Assembly: GCA_016712715.1 (NCBI GenBank)
Contig: JADJQM010000001.1
Location: 825,001 to 889,000, forward strand
Direction: 5' to 3'
DNA from: Rhodospirillaceae bacterium
GTDB taxonomy: Bacteria > Pseudomonadota > Alphaproteobacteria > Dongiales > Dongiaceae
DNA: 64,000 bases
Shown piece after piece: positions 28,901 through 37,603 of this stretch. The translations under genes and the position numbers were made by a program. The notes under the pieces were generated by a model that did no database searches, was not told the DNA's origin, and saw only the letters and a list, made by a program, of their open reading frames with translations. Numbering within the stretch: the first letter of the stretch is position 1; each line of letters opens with the position of its first letter.

Positions 28901-29515
28901 GGCAGCCAGCGCAGCGCGGGAGCGCAACGCGACGCGGATCAAGGCCGGCAACTGCCAGGGCTTTCTGAAAAGTGAAAGAAGGACGGCACCGATCGCGGGT
29001 CGTCCTTCTTCGTTGAGGCCGACCAGAGCAGCCTCCGGCAGATCGTCTTCTGCGGTGTCGGCGACAGCGCGGAACACGATGAACGGCAGATTGTGGGCGC
29101 GCGCCAGGTCGGCCACGTGATGGCTTTCCATATCAACGATGAGGGCGCGGGACGCAGCATACAGCGCGGCCTTGGCCGGCGCTGTGGTTGCGGCACTGGA
29201 GGAGCCAGCCACGGCGCCCATGCGCGCGCCTGGGAGGCTGTCCTGCACCTTGCGCTGCCAGGACGCATCGCACGTCACCCGCGTGCCATCCGGCAGGATG
29301 ACGGCATCAGCCACCACCAGATCGCCCGGCCGCAGGCTCGGATCGAGGGCGCCGGCGATACCGAAGCTGATCAACCCGGTGACACCGTCGCGGATCAGGC
29401 GTTCCGCCTTGGCACGTGTCGCCACCGCATGGCCACCGGCTGAAATGACTGTGTAGCCAAGGCCTTCCAGCAGCCTTGCCTCGGACACCATGCCGGTGAC
29501 GACACCGATGGCCAT
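28871..29515 (-). CDS. hpnG: Hopanoid phosphorylase/nucleosidase HpnG
   Basis: A 214-residue protein of the PNP/MTAN nucleoside phosphorylase fold that removes adenine from adenosylhopane to give ribosylhopane. Visible motifs are ISFGIAGALDP (phosphate/ribose loop) and the substrate-binding VDMESHHVADLA. It begins at the ATG that overlaps the shc stop (TGATG), so translation is coupled. A GTG one codon earlier is possible. Together with HpnH it accounts for two consecutive steps of C35 hopanoid synthesis, although hpnH is on the opposite strand. Confidence 0.88.
   Translation of the reverse strand: MAIGVVTGMVSEARLLEGLGYTVISAGGHAVATRAKAERLIRDGVTGLISFGIAGALDPSLRPGDLVVADAVILPDGTRVTCDASWQRKVQDSLPGARMGAVAGSSSAATTAPAKAALYAASRALIVDMESHHVADLARAHNLPFIVFRAVADTAEDDLPEAALVGLNEEGRPAIGAVLLSLFRKPWQLPALIRVALRSRAALAALLGGRAALL
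28976..29010 (+). terminator. Hairpin downstream of hpnH, inside the 3' end of hpnG
   Basis: AAGAAGGACG at 28976–28985 pairs perfectly with CGTCCTTCTT at 29001–29010 around a 15-base loop. It lies about 75 bases past the hpnH stop and within the opposing hpnG reading frame. A clear T run does not follow on the plus strand, so termination is only a suggestion. Confidence 0.4.
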
Positions 29516-31470
29516 CACATGCCGTACATGACGTGCTGGGAATTGCCCTGCTTCAGATTGCGAAAGCGCGCCATCGCCCAGATCGGGAAGAACGATTTGT
29601 AGCCGTGATAGCGCAGGTAGAAGACGCGCGGGAAACCAACGGCGGTGTATTCCTGTTCGTCCCAGGTACCGTCCTGCTTCTGCGTCTCGGCAAGATAGGC
29701 CATGCCGCGTGCCACCGTCGTATTGTCGACCTCGCCCGCCGCCATCAGGCCGAGCACGGCCCAGGCAGTTTGCGAGGGCGTTGATTCCGGTCCTTCCCCA
29801 CGCGGCTTGTCGGCCCAGTAGCTGTCGCCACTTTCGCCCCAGCCCCCATCGGCGCGCTGCTTGCTCTCCAGGAAGGCTACGGCCTTGCGCATGGCAGGGT
29901 GGTCAGTCGGGATGCCGATGGCATTCAACGCGCACAAAACAGACCAGGTACCGTAGATGTAGTTGGTGCCCCAGCGACCGAACCAGGCGCCGTCGGGCTC
30001 CTGCTCGCGCAGCAGGTAATCGACCGCGGCCTTCACCTTGGGGTGGTCGATCTTGTAGCCAAGCTGGGCCAGCATCGAGAGGCAGCGCGCCGAAACGTCT
30101 GCGGTGGGCGGGTCCAGCAGCGCACCATGATCGGCAAAAGGAATGTGGTTGAGATAGTAGTATTCGTTGTCGGCATCAAAGGCGCCCCAGCCGCCATTCT
30201 TGCTCTGCAGGCCGAAGATCCATTCAACCGCGCGGTCGATGGAGTCCTTGTAGCGGGCGTGATCGAGACGATCCATCGCCATCACCACCACCGCCGTATC
30301 GTCGACATCGGGGTAATGATCATTGTTGTATTGAAACGCCCAGCCGCCCGGCCGGATACCCGGTGCCGCAGCCGCCCAATCACCCACCACGTCGAGGATC
30401 TGACGATCCTTCAGCCAATCGGTCGCTGCCGTCACGCGGGCTGCCGCTTCGCCACCCACTTCCAGGAGTGCGTGGGCCACGAGCCCGGTATCCCAGACCG
30501 GCGACAGGCAGGGTTGGCAATAGGCTTCGTCGTCCTTGAACACCATCAGCTTTTCAATCGACCGGCGCGCAATGGCGTAGTCAGGATGATCCGTCTTGTA
30601 GCCGAGGATGTCGAACATCATCACCGAGTTGGCCATGGCAGGATAAATCGCACCAAGGCCATCTTCGCCATTCAGCCGCTCCGTGACCCAGACCACGGCC
30701 TTGTCGATCGCCTTTTGCCGCACACTCCGCGGGAAAAGGCGATCGGTGCGCTGCAGGATCCGGTCAAGGACCCGGAAGAACACCGCCCAGAAACCCTTGC
30801 GGTCCATGTTGTACCAGTTTGCCACCTTTTCCGGCGCCACCAGGAACAGTTCCTGGACATCAATTTTCTTCGGGTTCCGCGCCAGGGGCTTCTTCGACAT
30901 CAGCACCAGAAGCGGCACGATCACGGTGCGCGACCAATAGCTGACCTTGTCGAGGTGGAATGGAAACCAGCGCGGCAGATGCATGATCTCGACCGGCATC
31001 ACCGGTACGCCGCGCCAGGGGATCTGCCCGAACAGCGCCAGCTGGATCAATGTGAACACATTGCTTTTGACGGCACCGCCGAAGGCCAGGATCGCCTCGC
31101 GCGCACGTGTCATGTGCGGGGCATTGATATCCTCGCCGCAGCATTTAAGGGCATAATAGGCTTTGACCGAGGCGGAGATGTTGAAGGCGCCGCCATGGTA
31201 GAGCGGCCAGCCGCCATGGTCGCCCTGGATTTTCTTCAGGTAGCGAACGATCTTGGCCTCGGTAGCTGTGTCGACCTCATTGAGGAAGTGCTTCAGCAGC
31301 ACATATTCCGCCGGAATCGTGGCATCCGCCTCGAGTTCGAATGCCCAATGGCCATCTTCCCGTTGCAGGCCCAAAAGCGCTTCGGCGGCTCGGTCGATAC
31401 CCAGTTCCAGGCGGCCATCCAATGCGGCAACGCCAAAGTCCGACTGGGCAGCGAGATTACGACTGCTCAT
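29515..31470 (-). CDS. shc: Squalene–hopene cyclase
   Basis: A 651-residue membrane-associated cyclase that folds squalene into hopene or hopanol. The catalytic acid motif is DVDD at residues 388–391. QW repeats occur throughout (for example QREDGHW, KIQGDHGGW, QSKNGGWGAF, EQEPDGAWFGRW, QRADGGWGES, QKQDGTWDEQ). Length and motif order are normal. It is the first gene of the shc–hpnG operon. Squalene synthesis genes (hpnCDE) are not in this window. Confidence 0.95.
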   Translation of the reverse strand: MSSRNLAAQSDFGVAALDGRLELGIDRAAEALLGLQREDGHWAFELEADATIPAEYVLLKHFLNEVDTATEAKIVRYLKKIQGDHGGWPLYHGGAFNISASVKAYYALKCCGEDINAPHMTRAREAILAFGGAVKSNVFTLIQLALFGQIPWRGVPVMPVEIMHLPRWFPFHLDKVSYWSRTVIVPLLVLMSKKPLARNPKKIDVQELFLVAPEKVANWYNMDRKGFWAVFFRVLDRILQRTDRLFPRSVRQKAIDKAVVWVTERLNGEDGLGAIYPAMANSVMMFDILGYKTDHPDYAIARRSIEKLMVFKDDEAYCQPCLSPVWDTGLVAHALLEVGGEAAARVTAATDWLKDRQILDVVGDWAAAAPGIRPGGWAFQYNNDHYPDVDDTAVVVMAMDRLDHARYKDSIDRAVEWIFGLQSKNGGWGAFDADNEYYYLNHIPFADHGALLDPPTADVSARCLSMLAQLGYKIDHPKVKAAVDYLLREQEPDGAWFGRWGTNYIYGTWSVLCALNAIGIPTDHPAMRKAVAFLESKQRADGGWGESGDSYWADKPRGEGPESTPSQTAWAVLGLMAAGEVDNTTVARGMAYLAETQKQDGTWDEQEYTAVGFPRVFYLRYHGYKSFFPIWAMARFRNLKQGNSQHVMYGM

Positions 31471-31739
31471 TCTTTTTGAATCACTCTAATTTTTCTCGAA
31501 GACTGGCCGGAGAATGCGCGATTTTCCCCCTGTTTTCAACCCTTTAACACAGAAACGTGCACAGTTGGGGCAGGCTGCGAAGGCCTGATATTTCAAGGGC
31601 TTATTGCCGGTCTGGACAATTTCAATCAGCCTCCGGCCGCGCATGGCAAGCCGCCCTGCCATCTGCCTGCCATCCAACCGTAACCCGGCCGTGATGATCT
31701 GCCGCCATCGCAAACACGTAGATTCGGCGGAGGAACTTG
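31471..31739. other. Intergenic interval between shc and the DUF6134 gene
   Basis: This region of about 270 bases holds no supported gene. The minus-strand side next to shc is AT-rich and probably carries its promoter. The right end holds the ECF-type promoter candidate described separately. Confidence 0.5.
31695..31724 (+). promoter_or_regulatory. Candidate ECF (RpoE/ChrR-type) promoter before DUF6134–SDR–NTF2
   Basis: TGATCT at 31695–31700, an 18-base spacer, then TAGATT at 31719–31724. The geometry matches the two promoters flanking the sigma gene at 39 kb, with one change in the −35 element (T for C at the last base). Transcription would begin about 10 bases before the ATG at 31740, just before the AGGAA ribosome site, so the leader would be very short. 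Confidence 0.45.
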
Positions 31740-32444
31740 ATGTCACGCGCGCCTATCGCATCACTCATCCTATGCCTTGGCACCACCCTGCCCGCGTTTG
31801 CCCACGCGCAGGATCCGCAACAGGCATTTGTCGATCCCCTCGCCCTTTATGGCCCGCGGGTCGCCTACGACATTCTTCGCAATGGTGAAAAGGTCGGGGA
31901 TCATCAGATCACCTTCAGCAGGCAGGGTGAGGCGCTCATTGCGGAAACCAGCGCCTCTATCGAAATCCCCTTTCTTTTCCTCACCGGCTATCGCTTCGAC
32001 TATCAGTCGACATCCGTTTGGGAGGACAATCTCCTCACCAGGCTCACGGCCCGCACGGATGACGATGGGGAATTGTCGGAAGTCAGCGTCACCCGCGATG
32101 ACCAGGATATGTCCGTTACCGGTCCGACGGGCACCTTGGAACTGGAGCGACCGTTGCTGCCGACCGAACATTGGTCGCAGAGCTTTGTTCAGGACCAGCA
32201 GGTACTCAACACCATTACCGGCCATGTGAACAACATCACCACGACGACGATCGGCAGCGCCTTCGTCCCTGCCGCCAACGGCATCATTCGCGCCAACCGC
32301 TATCGCCTCGACGGGGATATTCGGCTGGAAACATGGTATGATCCGGCCGGCCGTTGGCTCGGCATGCGCTTTGCCGGCGAGGACGGTTCCACGATCGAAT
32401 ATCGCTGCCGGACCTGTCCGGCCCAACTGGCCAAGGCGCAATGA
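31740..32444 (+). CDS. DUF6134-like secreted protein
   Basis: A 234-residue exported protein with a signal peptide (SLILCLGTTLPAFAHA, cut before QDPQQ). The mature part has the repeating beta-strand pattern YDILRNGEKVGDHQITFSRQGE … WYDPAGRWLGMRF, as in DUF6134/DUF3108-like periplasmic proteins of unknown role. Two cysteines near the C-terminus (YRCRTCPAQ) form a CxxC pair. An AGGAA site precedes the ATG at 31740. Its stop overlaps the SDR start (ATGA), tying it to the predicted oxidative-stress regulon. Confidence 0.65.
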   Translation: MSRAPIASLILCLGTTLPAFAHAQDPQQAFVDPLALYGPRVAYDILRNGEKVGDHQITFSRQGEALIAETSASIEIPFLFLTGYRFDYQSTSVWEDNLLTRLTARTDDDGELSEVSVTRDDQDMSVTGPTGTLELERPLLPTEHWSQSFVQDQQVLNTITGHVNNITTTTIGSAFVPAANGIIRANRYRLDGDIRLETWYDPAGRWLGMRFAGEDGSTIEYRCRTCPAQLAKAQ

Positions 32445-33187
32445 CCCAAAAGCTGTGGTGGATTACTGGGGGCGGCAGCGGGATCGGCCGGGCTCTCGCC
32501 CAGAGCGTTGCCGCTGACGGCCACAAGGTCGTTATCACCGGGCGACGTGTGCAGGCGCTGGAGGAGACCGCTTCGGTCTCCAACAATATCTTCATTCAGC
32601 AGGCCGATGTCACCGATGCATCTGGGCTCGCTACGATTGTCGCCGAGATCGAAGCCAGGCATGGCCCGATCGACGTAGCCATTCTCAATGCCGCGCAATA
32701 TCAGCCCATGGATCTTGCCGATTTCGACGCGCGACTATTCAGTCAGACGATCAACACGAACATCCTTGGCGTCGCCAATTGCCTGGACCCGCTCTTGAAG
32801 CGTATGGCGGCGCGGCGCGCGGGTCAGATTGCCGTCATCGCCTCGGTCGCCGGCTATCGCGGACTACCCAAGGCCGCCGCCTATGGCCCGAGCAAGGCGG
32901 CCCTCATCAACATGGTGGAAGCGCTCAAGCCCAGCGCCGACGCTGCCGGGATCAAGCTGCAGCTGATCAATCCTGGCTTTGTCGAAACACCGATGACCGA
33001 GGGCAACGCATTTCCGATGCCGTTCCTGATGAAGTCTGACGAAGCCGTGCGCCAGATCCGTCGAGGCCTGGACAGCCAGCGGTTCGAGATCGCCTTTCCA
33101 TGGCGTTTCGTCCTGCTCCTGAAACTTGGCCGCCTGTTGCCGGCGCGATTCTACTTTGCCATCACACGGCGCATGATTGGCAAATGA
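32441..33187 (+). CDS. Short-chain dehydrogenase/reductase
   Basis: A 248-residue classical SDR. It has the nucleotide-binding GGGSGIGRAL (residues 10–19), a catalytic Ser in VIASVAGYRG and the YGPSK catalytic Tyr/Lys. The C-terminus is basic and hydrophobic (FYFAITRRMIGK), suggesting contact with the membrane and hence a lipid-like substrate. It overlaps both neighbours by four bases (ATGA). In Rhodobacter an SDR gene lies in the RpoE-controlled gene group together with CFA-synthase-like and flavoprotein genes, which fits the arrangement here. Confidence 0.85.
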   Translation: MTQKLWWITGGGSGIGRALAQSVAADGHKVVITGRRVQALEETASVSNNIFIQQADVTDASGLATIVAEIEARHGPIDVAILNAAQYQPMDLADFDARLFSQTINTNILGVANCLDPLLKRMAARRAGQIAVIASVAGYRGLPKAAAYGPSKAALINMVEALKPSADAAGIKLQLINPGFVETPMTEGNAFPMPFLMKSDEAVRQIRRGLDSQRFEIAFPWRFVLLLKLGRLLPARFYFAITRRMIGK

Positions 33188-33630
33188 ACGGTACCCACGC
33201 AGACCTGCTGCAGGAATATCTGGCGCTCTGGGCCGATGCGTCGCCGTCCCGGGACCTGTCGAAGCTCGATCAACTGACGACGGCGGACATTTGCTTCAAG
33301 GACCCGATCAACGATGTCACCGGCCGCGACGCGCTAAAGGAAATTTTCCGTGACGCCGCCGCCGCGATTAGTGATCAGCGTGTCGACATCCTTGGGATAG
33401 GCTGGGTAGGCACGCAGCGCGCCTTCGTCAAATGGCATTACAGCGGCAGATTGCGTCGCCTTGGCGGTCGCGCCTGGGCTGTATCGGGGATGAGCGACAT
33501 GGTCCTGTCAAGCGAGGGACTGGTCATGTCACATGAAGATCATTGGGACCTGGCTGGCGGTCTCTATGCCTATTTCCCGGTGCTGGGATGGCTACTCCGC
33601 CGCCTGCGCGAGCGATTGCGGTTGCATTGA
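33184..33630 (+). CDS. NTF2-like (SnoaL-type) protein
   Basis: A 148-residue single-domain protein of the NTF2-like fold, with the typical helix–strand order and the conserved FKDPINDVTGRDALKEIF segment. Such proteins act as small-molecule isomerases, hydrolases or binding partners. No specific reaction can be read here. It is translationally coupled to the SDR gene, and it converges on the DUF3833 gene. A ketosteroid-isomerase-like role on an oxidised lipid is one possibility, but speculative. Confidence 0.72.
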   Translation: MNGTHADLLQEYLALWADASPSRDLSKLDQLTTADICFKDPINDVTGRDALKEIFRDAAAAISDQRVDILGIGWVGTQRAFVKWHYSGRLRRLGGRAWAVSGMSDMVLSSEGLVMSHEDHWDLAGGLYAYFPVLGWLLRRLRERLRLH

Positions 33631-33689
33631 CATTTCCTGCGTCAAGGCTGCCTCCGGCGCGCTTTTGCGAAAGGTGGCGGTCAGGGTTC

Positions 33690-34202
33690 CTATCTCAACC
33701 CCCACCGCGTGACGGTCGCGCGATTGAGAATGATACCGTCAGACTGGAGGAACATCCAATCGTCGAAAGCCACCCGCCAAGTCCCCTCGCCAACCTTTAG
33801 GTCCAGCCGGTATTTCCAGTTGAAGGCGTTACCGGCCGCCTGCCCATGCGCCGTGCCGACGACATCGCCAGCGGCACCTTCATAAGCGTCGCCTGGCAAG
33901 GGATCGAGACGCCAGATCCGCTGTTCCTTTTCGCCATCGTCGTAAACGAAATCCTCGGTGAGGACGAACGTATCGCCCTGCATCTCGCCCATCATGTCGA
34001 CCACAAATTGGCGCCGAAGATTGCCAAAGCGGTCATGAAACATGCCCCATCCGCGGGTTTCCCCAAGGAAGTAGACTTCCGGCCTGAGGGCCGGTTGCTT
34101 ACCGGCAAAATCTTCAACTTTCATCGTACTGCATCCGCTGATCGCCATACTGGCCAGCAGCAGCGTCCCGGTGACCATAAACTTCAACCATTTTGCCACC
34201 AT
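33690..34202 (-). CDS. DUF3833 family lipoprotein
   Basis: A 170-residue lipoprotein with the lipobox AISGC (Cys near residue 24). The mature part (ALRPEVYFLGETRGWGMFHDRFGNLRRQF … EDFVYDDGEKEQRIWRL) matches DUF3833, a small family of unknown function found next to CFA-synthase-like, DUF1365 and flavoprotein genes. It is the last gene of the five-gene minus-strand operon starting at 39042 and lies 18 bases after the transporter gene. Confidence 0.82.
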   Translation of the reverse strand: MVAKWLKFMVTGTLLLASMAISGCSTMKVEDFAGKQPALRPEVYFLGETRGWGMFHDRFGNLRRQFVVDMMGEMQGDTFVLTEDFVYDDGEKEQRIWRLDPLPGDAYEGAAGDVVGTAHGQAAGNAFNWKYRLDLKVGEGTWRVAFDDWMFLQSDGIILNRATVTRWGLR

Positions 34203-34220
34203 GACGGACGCTACCCTGGA

Positions 34221-35536
34221 TCATACATTCGGGTGGAGGCGCGCCGACAATTCAGCATGAAGCTGCCGGTCGATCGGGAAACGCCACATCATCGCCACCG
34301 CTATTGCCTTGAATACGCAGGGCACCCAGGCATAGATCACGGCCACGGCCAAGCTGCCCGGCGCCGCGACGCTGCCAACCGTTTCACCCATTTTTGGATC
34401 GAATCCAAGAAGTTGCAGCAGGGGAAAGGCAACGCCGATGGCGAGTGCAGCGGACAGTTTCCCGGACATGCTCGAGAAGGCAAAGAACAGCCCTGCCCGC
34501 TCAGTGCCGTGCTGCACCCGGTCCCAGTCAACGACGTCGGCCTGCATGGCGGGGGCAAAGAGAGATCGGCCCCGAGGGCAAAGCCGGTGACGATGCAGAT
34601 GCCGGCAAAGGCCACGACCGAGCCGAATGGCAGCAACGGAACCCAGATGAAGGAGGCAATCGCCGCTAGCATGGTGAGGCACCAGAGGCGATGCTTGTCG
34701 ACGCGTTTGAGAAGCCACAGCCAGAGCGGCAGGCTGATCAAGGCGGAGGCAAAATAGACGAGCAGCACAACGCCCAGCTCCTGCTCGCCTGCCCCCATCC
34801 GCGCCACGATGAACAAGGGGAACAGCCCGGCCGGAAGTCCGTTGGCAACGCCGTTGATGAACCAGGCAAAAAGCAGCCGGCGGAAGGGTGCGTTGCTGGC
34901 GGCGGCCCGGAAGGCCGCGGGCAGATTGCCGGACGCGTGATGCACCTGTCGCCGCACCTCCGGCACCCAAAGCAGGAGCAAAAGAAGAGCGGGGGCGCCG
35001 AGCGCGATGGCCAGGAGCGCCGTCGCCAACATGGAATCGGCCAGGGAATAGCCGATGTTCTGCAGCGCCGCCGGCAAAGTCGCGGCCAGGGTGATCCCGA
35101 CCAGTCCCATGCCTTCGCGCCAGGAGGCGATCTGCGAGCGGCCACGATAATCAGAGCTGAGTTCCGCCCCCCAGGCCGTATAGGGGACCATGACCACGGA
35201 CCAGCTTATGTAGAGAAGCGAACACCAGATGCCGAGATAGAATGGTCCCGCACCTTCCGGCGGGGCGAACAATGCCACCAGGGCCACTGCGGCCAGGATC
35301 GCACCAACCGCGATGAACGGCTTGCGGCGGCCCGCCTGATCACTGAAATGACCGATGATCGGATCGCTGAGCACATCGACCAGCCTCGCCAGAAAAATGG
35401 CGAGGCCCGTGGCAGCCAGACCGACCCCGAGCGGTCCCGCGTAGAAACTGGGTAGCAGCACATGGGCTGGCAGGGTTGGAACAGCCAGGGCTAGCGCCGG
35501 CAGGCCATAGACCAGATACCCGCCGCGCCACTTCAC
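34221..35536 (-). CDS. GPH/MFS-type transporter (frameshifted)
   Basis: A membrane carrier of about 440 residues from the glycoside–pentoside–hexuronide:cation symporter group. The early loop DVLSDPIIGHFSDQAGRRKPF is diagnostic. The frame breaks after GFALGADLSLPP. One extra C in the run at 34551–34555 (given strand G5) would read LPPAMQADVVDWD, and the protein then continues to 34221. The start is a GTG at 35536 that overlaps the CFA-synthase stop (GTGA). Similar carriers sit in the equivalent Rhodobacter RpoE-dependent gene group. What it carries is unknown; a lipid precursor or product is possible. Confidence 0.8.
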
Positions 35537-36708
35537 CTTTGCAGCTTCAGGTGTACGACATCGATCGAACCCGCCCGGAAGCCGGCTTCGCAATAGGCCA
35601 GATAGTAGGTCCACATGCGGCGGAACCGCTCGTCGAAGCCGAGAGGCTGGATCCTTGGCCAGGCATGCAGGAAGGATTCCCGCCATTCACGCAGGGTGCG
35701 GGCATAGGATGCCGCGAATCCATCCTCGCCGCGCAGCAGCAGGCCGCTATCGGTGGCGAGCCGGCGCAGGGCCGTGCTGGTCGGCAACATGCCGCCGGGG
35801 AAAATGTAGCGCTGGATGAAGTCGGCATTGCGCCGATAGCTCTCAAAGCGCTCCTCCGCGATGGTAATGATCTGCAGGACGGCGGTGCCGCCCTGGTTCA
35901 GTCGTTCGCGCAGTACATCGAAATAGCGCTTCCAATGCGCTTCTCCCACTGCCTCGAACATCTCGATCGAGACGATGCTGTCGAAGCGACCCGGGCAATC
36001 GCGATAGTCCTGCAGGCGCAACTCCACCAGCCCATCGAGGGATTGGCGCGCCATGCGGGCCTGGGCGAAGGCCAACTGTTCCTTGGACAGGGTGAGGCCC
36101 GTCACCCGGCAGCCGAAATCGCGGGCCGCCACTTCGGCAAAGCCGCCCCAGCCGCAGCCGATCTCGAGAACATGCTTGCCGGGTGCGAGTTCGGCCAGTT
36201 CCGCCACACGCCGGTATTTGTCGACCTGGGCCGCTTGCAGTTCGTTGGCGCCGCGTTCGAAATAGGCCGATGAATAGGTCATCGACGGGTCGAGCCAGGT
36301 TCCATAGAATTCGTTGCCGAGGTCATAGTGATAGGCGATGTTGCGCTTAGCGCCCGACCGCGTATTGGCCCGCATCAGGTGACGAAGCCGGTTCCAGGCG
36401 CGCACCAGACGCTTGCCGGACAACGCGTCAGCCAGGGCGCTTTCATTGCGGGCGGCCAATTCGATGAGGTCAGTCAGATCCGGGCTGTCGACCTCGCCTG
36501 CCATATAGGCCTCGGCAAAGCCGATGTCGCCACCGCGCAGCAGGCGCTGCAAGCCCCGGACGTCGCGAATCTCCAGTTCGGCATCCGGCCCCGGTTCCGC
36601 CCCCTCGACCGCATGCCGCCGGCCATCCGGAAACAACACGGCCAGTTTGCCGACGCGGAGGTGATTCAAGGCGTGACTGAAGAGATGTTCCCAGAGGCCG
36701 GACATCAT
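35533..36708 (-). CDS. Cyclopropane-fatty-acid-synthase-like SAM methyltransferase
   Basis: A 391-residue methyltransferase that acts on unsaturated phospholipid acyl chains. The SAM-binding motif is HVLEIGCGWGGFAE, preceded by the signature YHYDLGNEFYGTWLDPSMTYSSAYF. The C-terminal region (QRYIFPGGMLPTSTALRR, WRESFLHAWPRI, YYLAYCEAGFRAG) is typical of the CFA synthase family. In Rhodobacter one relative (UfaM) makes an 11-methyl acyl chain on the way to furan fatty acids instead of a cyclopropane ring. The flanking flavoprotein and DUF1365 genes make that option realistic. The start at 36708 is preferred; an in-frame start at 36786 would overlap DUF1365. Confidence 0.88.
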   Translation of the reverse strand: MMSGLWEHLFSHALNHLRVGKLAVLFPDGRRHAVEGAEPGPDAELEIRDVRGLQRLLRGGDIGFAEAYMAGEVDSPDLTDLIELAARNESALADALSGKRLVRAWNRLRHLMRANTRSGAKRNIAYHYDLGNEFYGTWLDPSMTYSSAYFERGANELQAAQVDKYRRVAELAELAPGKHVLEIGCGWGGFAEVAARDFGCRVTGLTLSKEQLAFAQARMARQSLDGLVELRLQDYRDCPGRFDSIVSIEMFEAVGEAHWKRYFDVLRERLNQGGTAVLQIITIAEERFESYRRNADFIQRYIFPGGMLPTSTALRRLATDSGLLLRGEDGFAASYARTLREWRESFLHAWPRIQPLGFDERFRRMWTYYLAYCEAGFRAGSIDVVHLKLQR

Positions 36709-36739
36709 GGAGCGGCCCGGCCCATCTTTTTCCAGGCTA

Positions 36740-37603
36740 TCATGTTCCGACCCGCGCTGGTTCCGACTCCGAAGTGACCCCGCCATGGTTATCCCCCCTC
36801 ATGCCAGGTCCGAACTGATCAGCCCCGAACTGACCTGACTGGGGCGGATTATTCACGGACTGGGGCCGTTTGTGAAGCGGCACGCCCTTGAGCCAGAGCT
36901 TCAGGGCCTCCCAGTGTATACCGGCCACAACCTTGAGGGTCAGGAAGGGGTAGACCAGCAGCAATCGCAGGAGCGCCCGATCCGTCAATTCATGGCGCTT
37001 TCCGGCAAAGGCCGCCTGCAGCAGGTGACCGTCGGCATCGTGCTGATCGATCGACAGAGCGATCTTGGCAGACGGCGGCCGCACGGCAAAGCGATACCCG
37101 CCGGAGACATCATTGAACGGCGAGACATATAGCCGCTTGGCGCAACTCTGGCGGATGGTCCCGGCCGGCCCAGCTTCGGCGGCTAGGGCATAGGTATGGC
37201 GGCCACCAAAGGTATTATTGACCTCATAGAGCGTCGCTGTGAGCCGGTTTTCTGGGCCATAGCAGAAGTAGACCGAGATCGGATTGAAAACGAAGCCAAA
37301 CACGCGCGGAAATGTAAGGAGGGAAACGCGAGCCAGGTCGGTCCCGATGCCGGCGTCGACCAGACACTTTCGGACCCAGGTCTTGAGGTCGCCGCTGCCA
37401 TCGCCATGATCCTTGGCGCGGAACGAGAAAGGCGCCTTGCGCTCTACGCCCAGCAGTCGCAGGTCGAGTTGGGGAAGCTCATCGAGGTCGAGCAACAAAT
37501 AGAACACACCATAGCGCAGGTAATGCGCCCTGGGGCGCACCCGGCGATGCATGACCGTACCGCAATAGATGCCCGATTGGATCTTTGCCAGCTGTTCCAT
37601 CAT
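36740..37603 (-). CDS. DUF1365 family protein
   Basis: A 287-residue protein with the DUF1365 hallmarks: SGIYCGTVMHRRVRPRAHYLRY at the start, then LLTFPRVFGFVFNPISVYFCY and VSPFNDVSGGYRF. DUF1365 genes almost always lie between an FAD-dependent amine-oxidase-like gene and a CFA-synthase-like gene, as here. Their biochemical role is not settled. The last 40 residues are rich in Pro, Gly and Gln and look disordered. The start overlaps the flavoprotein stop by four bases. Confidence 0.87.
   Translation of the reverse strand: MMEQLAKIQSGIYCGTVMHRRVRPRAHYLRYGVFYLLLDLDELPQLDLRLLGVERKAPFSFRAKDHGDGSGDLKTWVRKCLVDAGIGTDLARVSLLTFPRVFGFVFNPISVYFCYGPENRLTATLYEVNNTFGGRHTYALAAEAGPAGTIRQSCAKRLYVSPFNDVSGGYRFAVRPPSAKIALSIDQHDADGHLLQAAFAGKRHELTDRALLRLLLVYPFLTLKVVAGIHWEALKLWLKGVPLHKRPQSVNNPPQSGQFGADQFGPGMRGDNHGGVTSESEPARVGT

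Noticed and set aside
29899..31479. A 526-residue frame antisense to shc
   Set aside because: Fully explained by the squalene–hopene cyclase on the minus strand, which has the DXDD and QW motifs.
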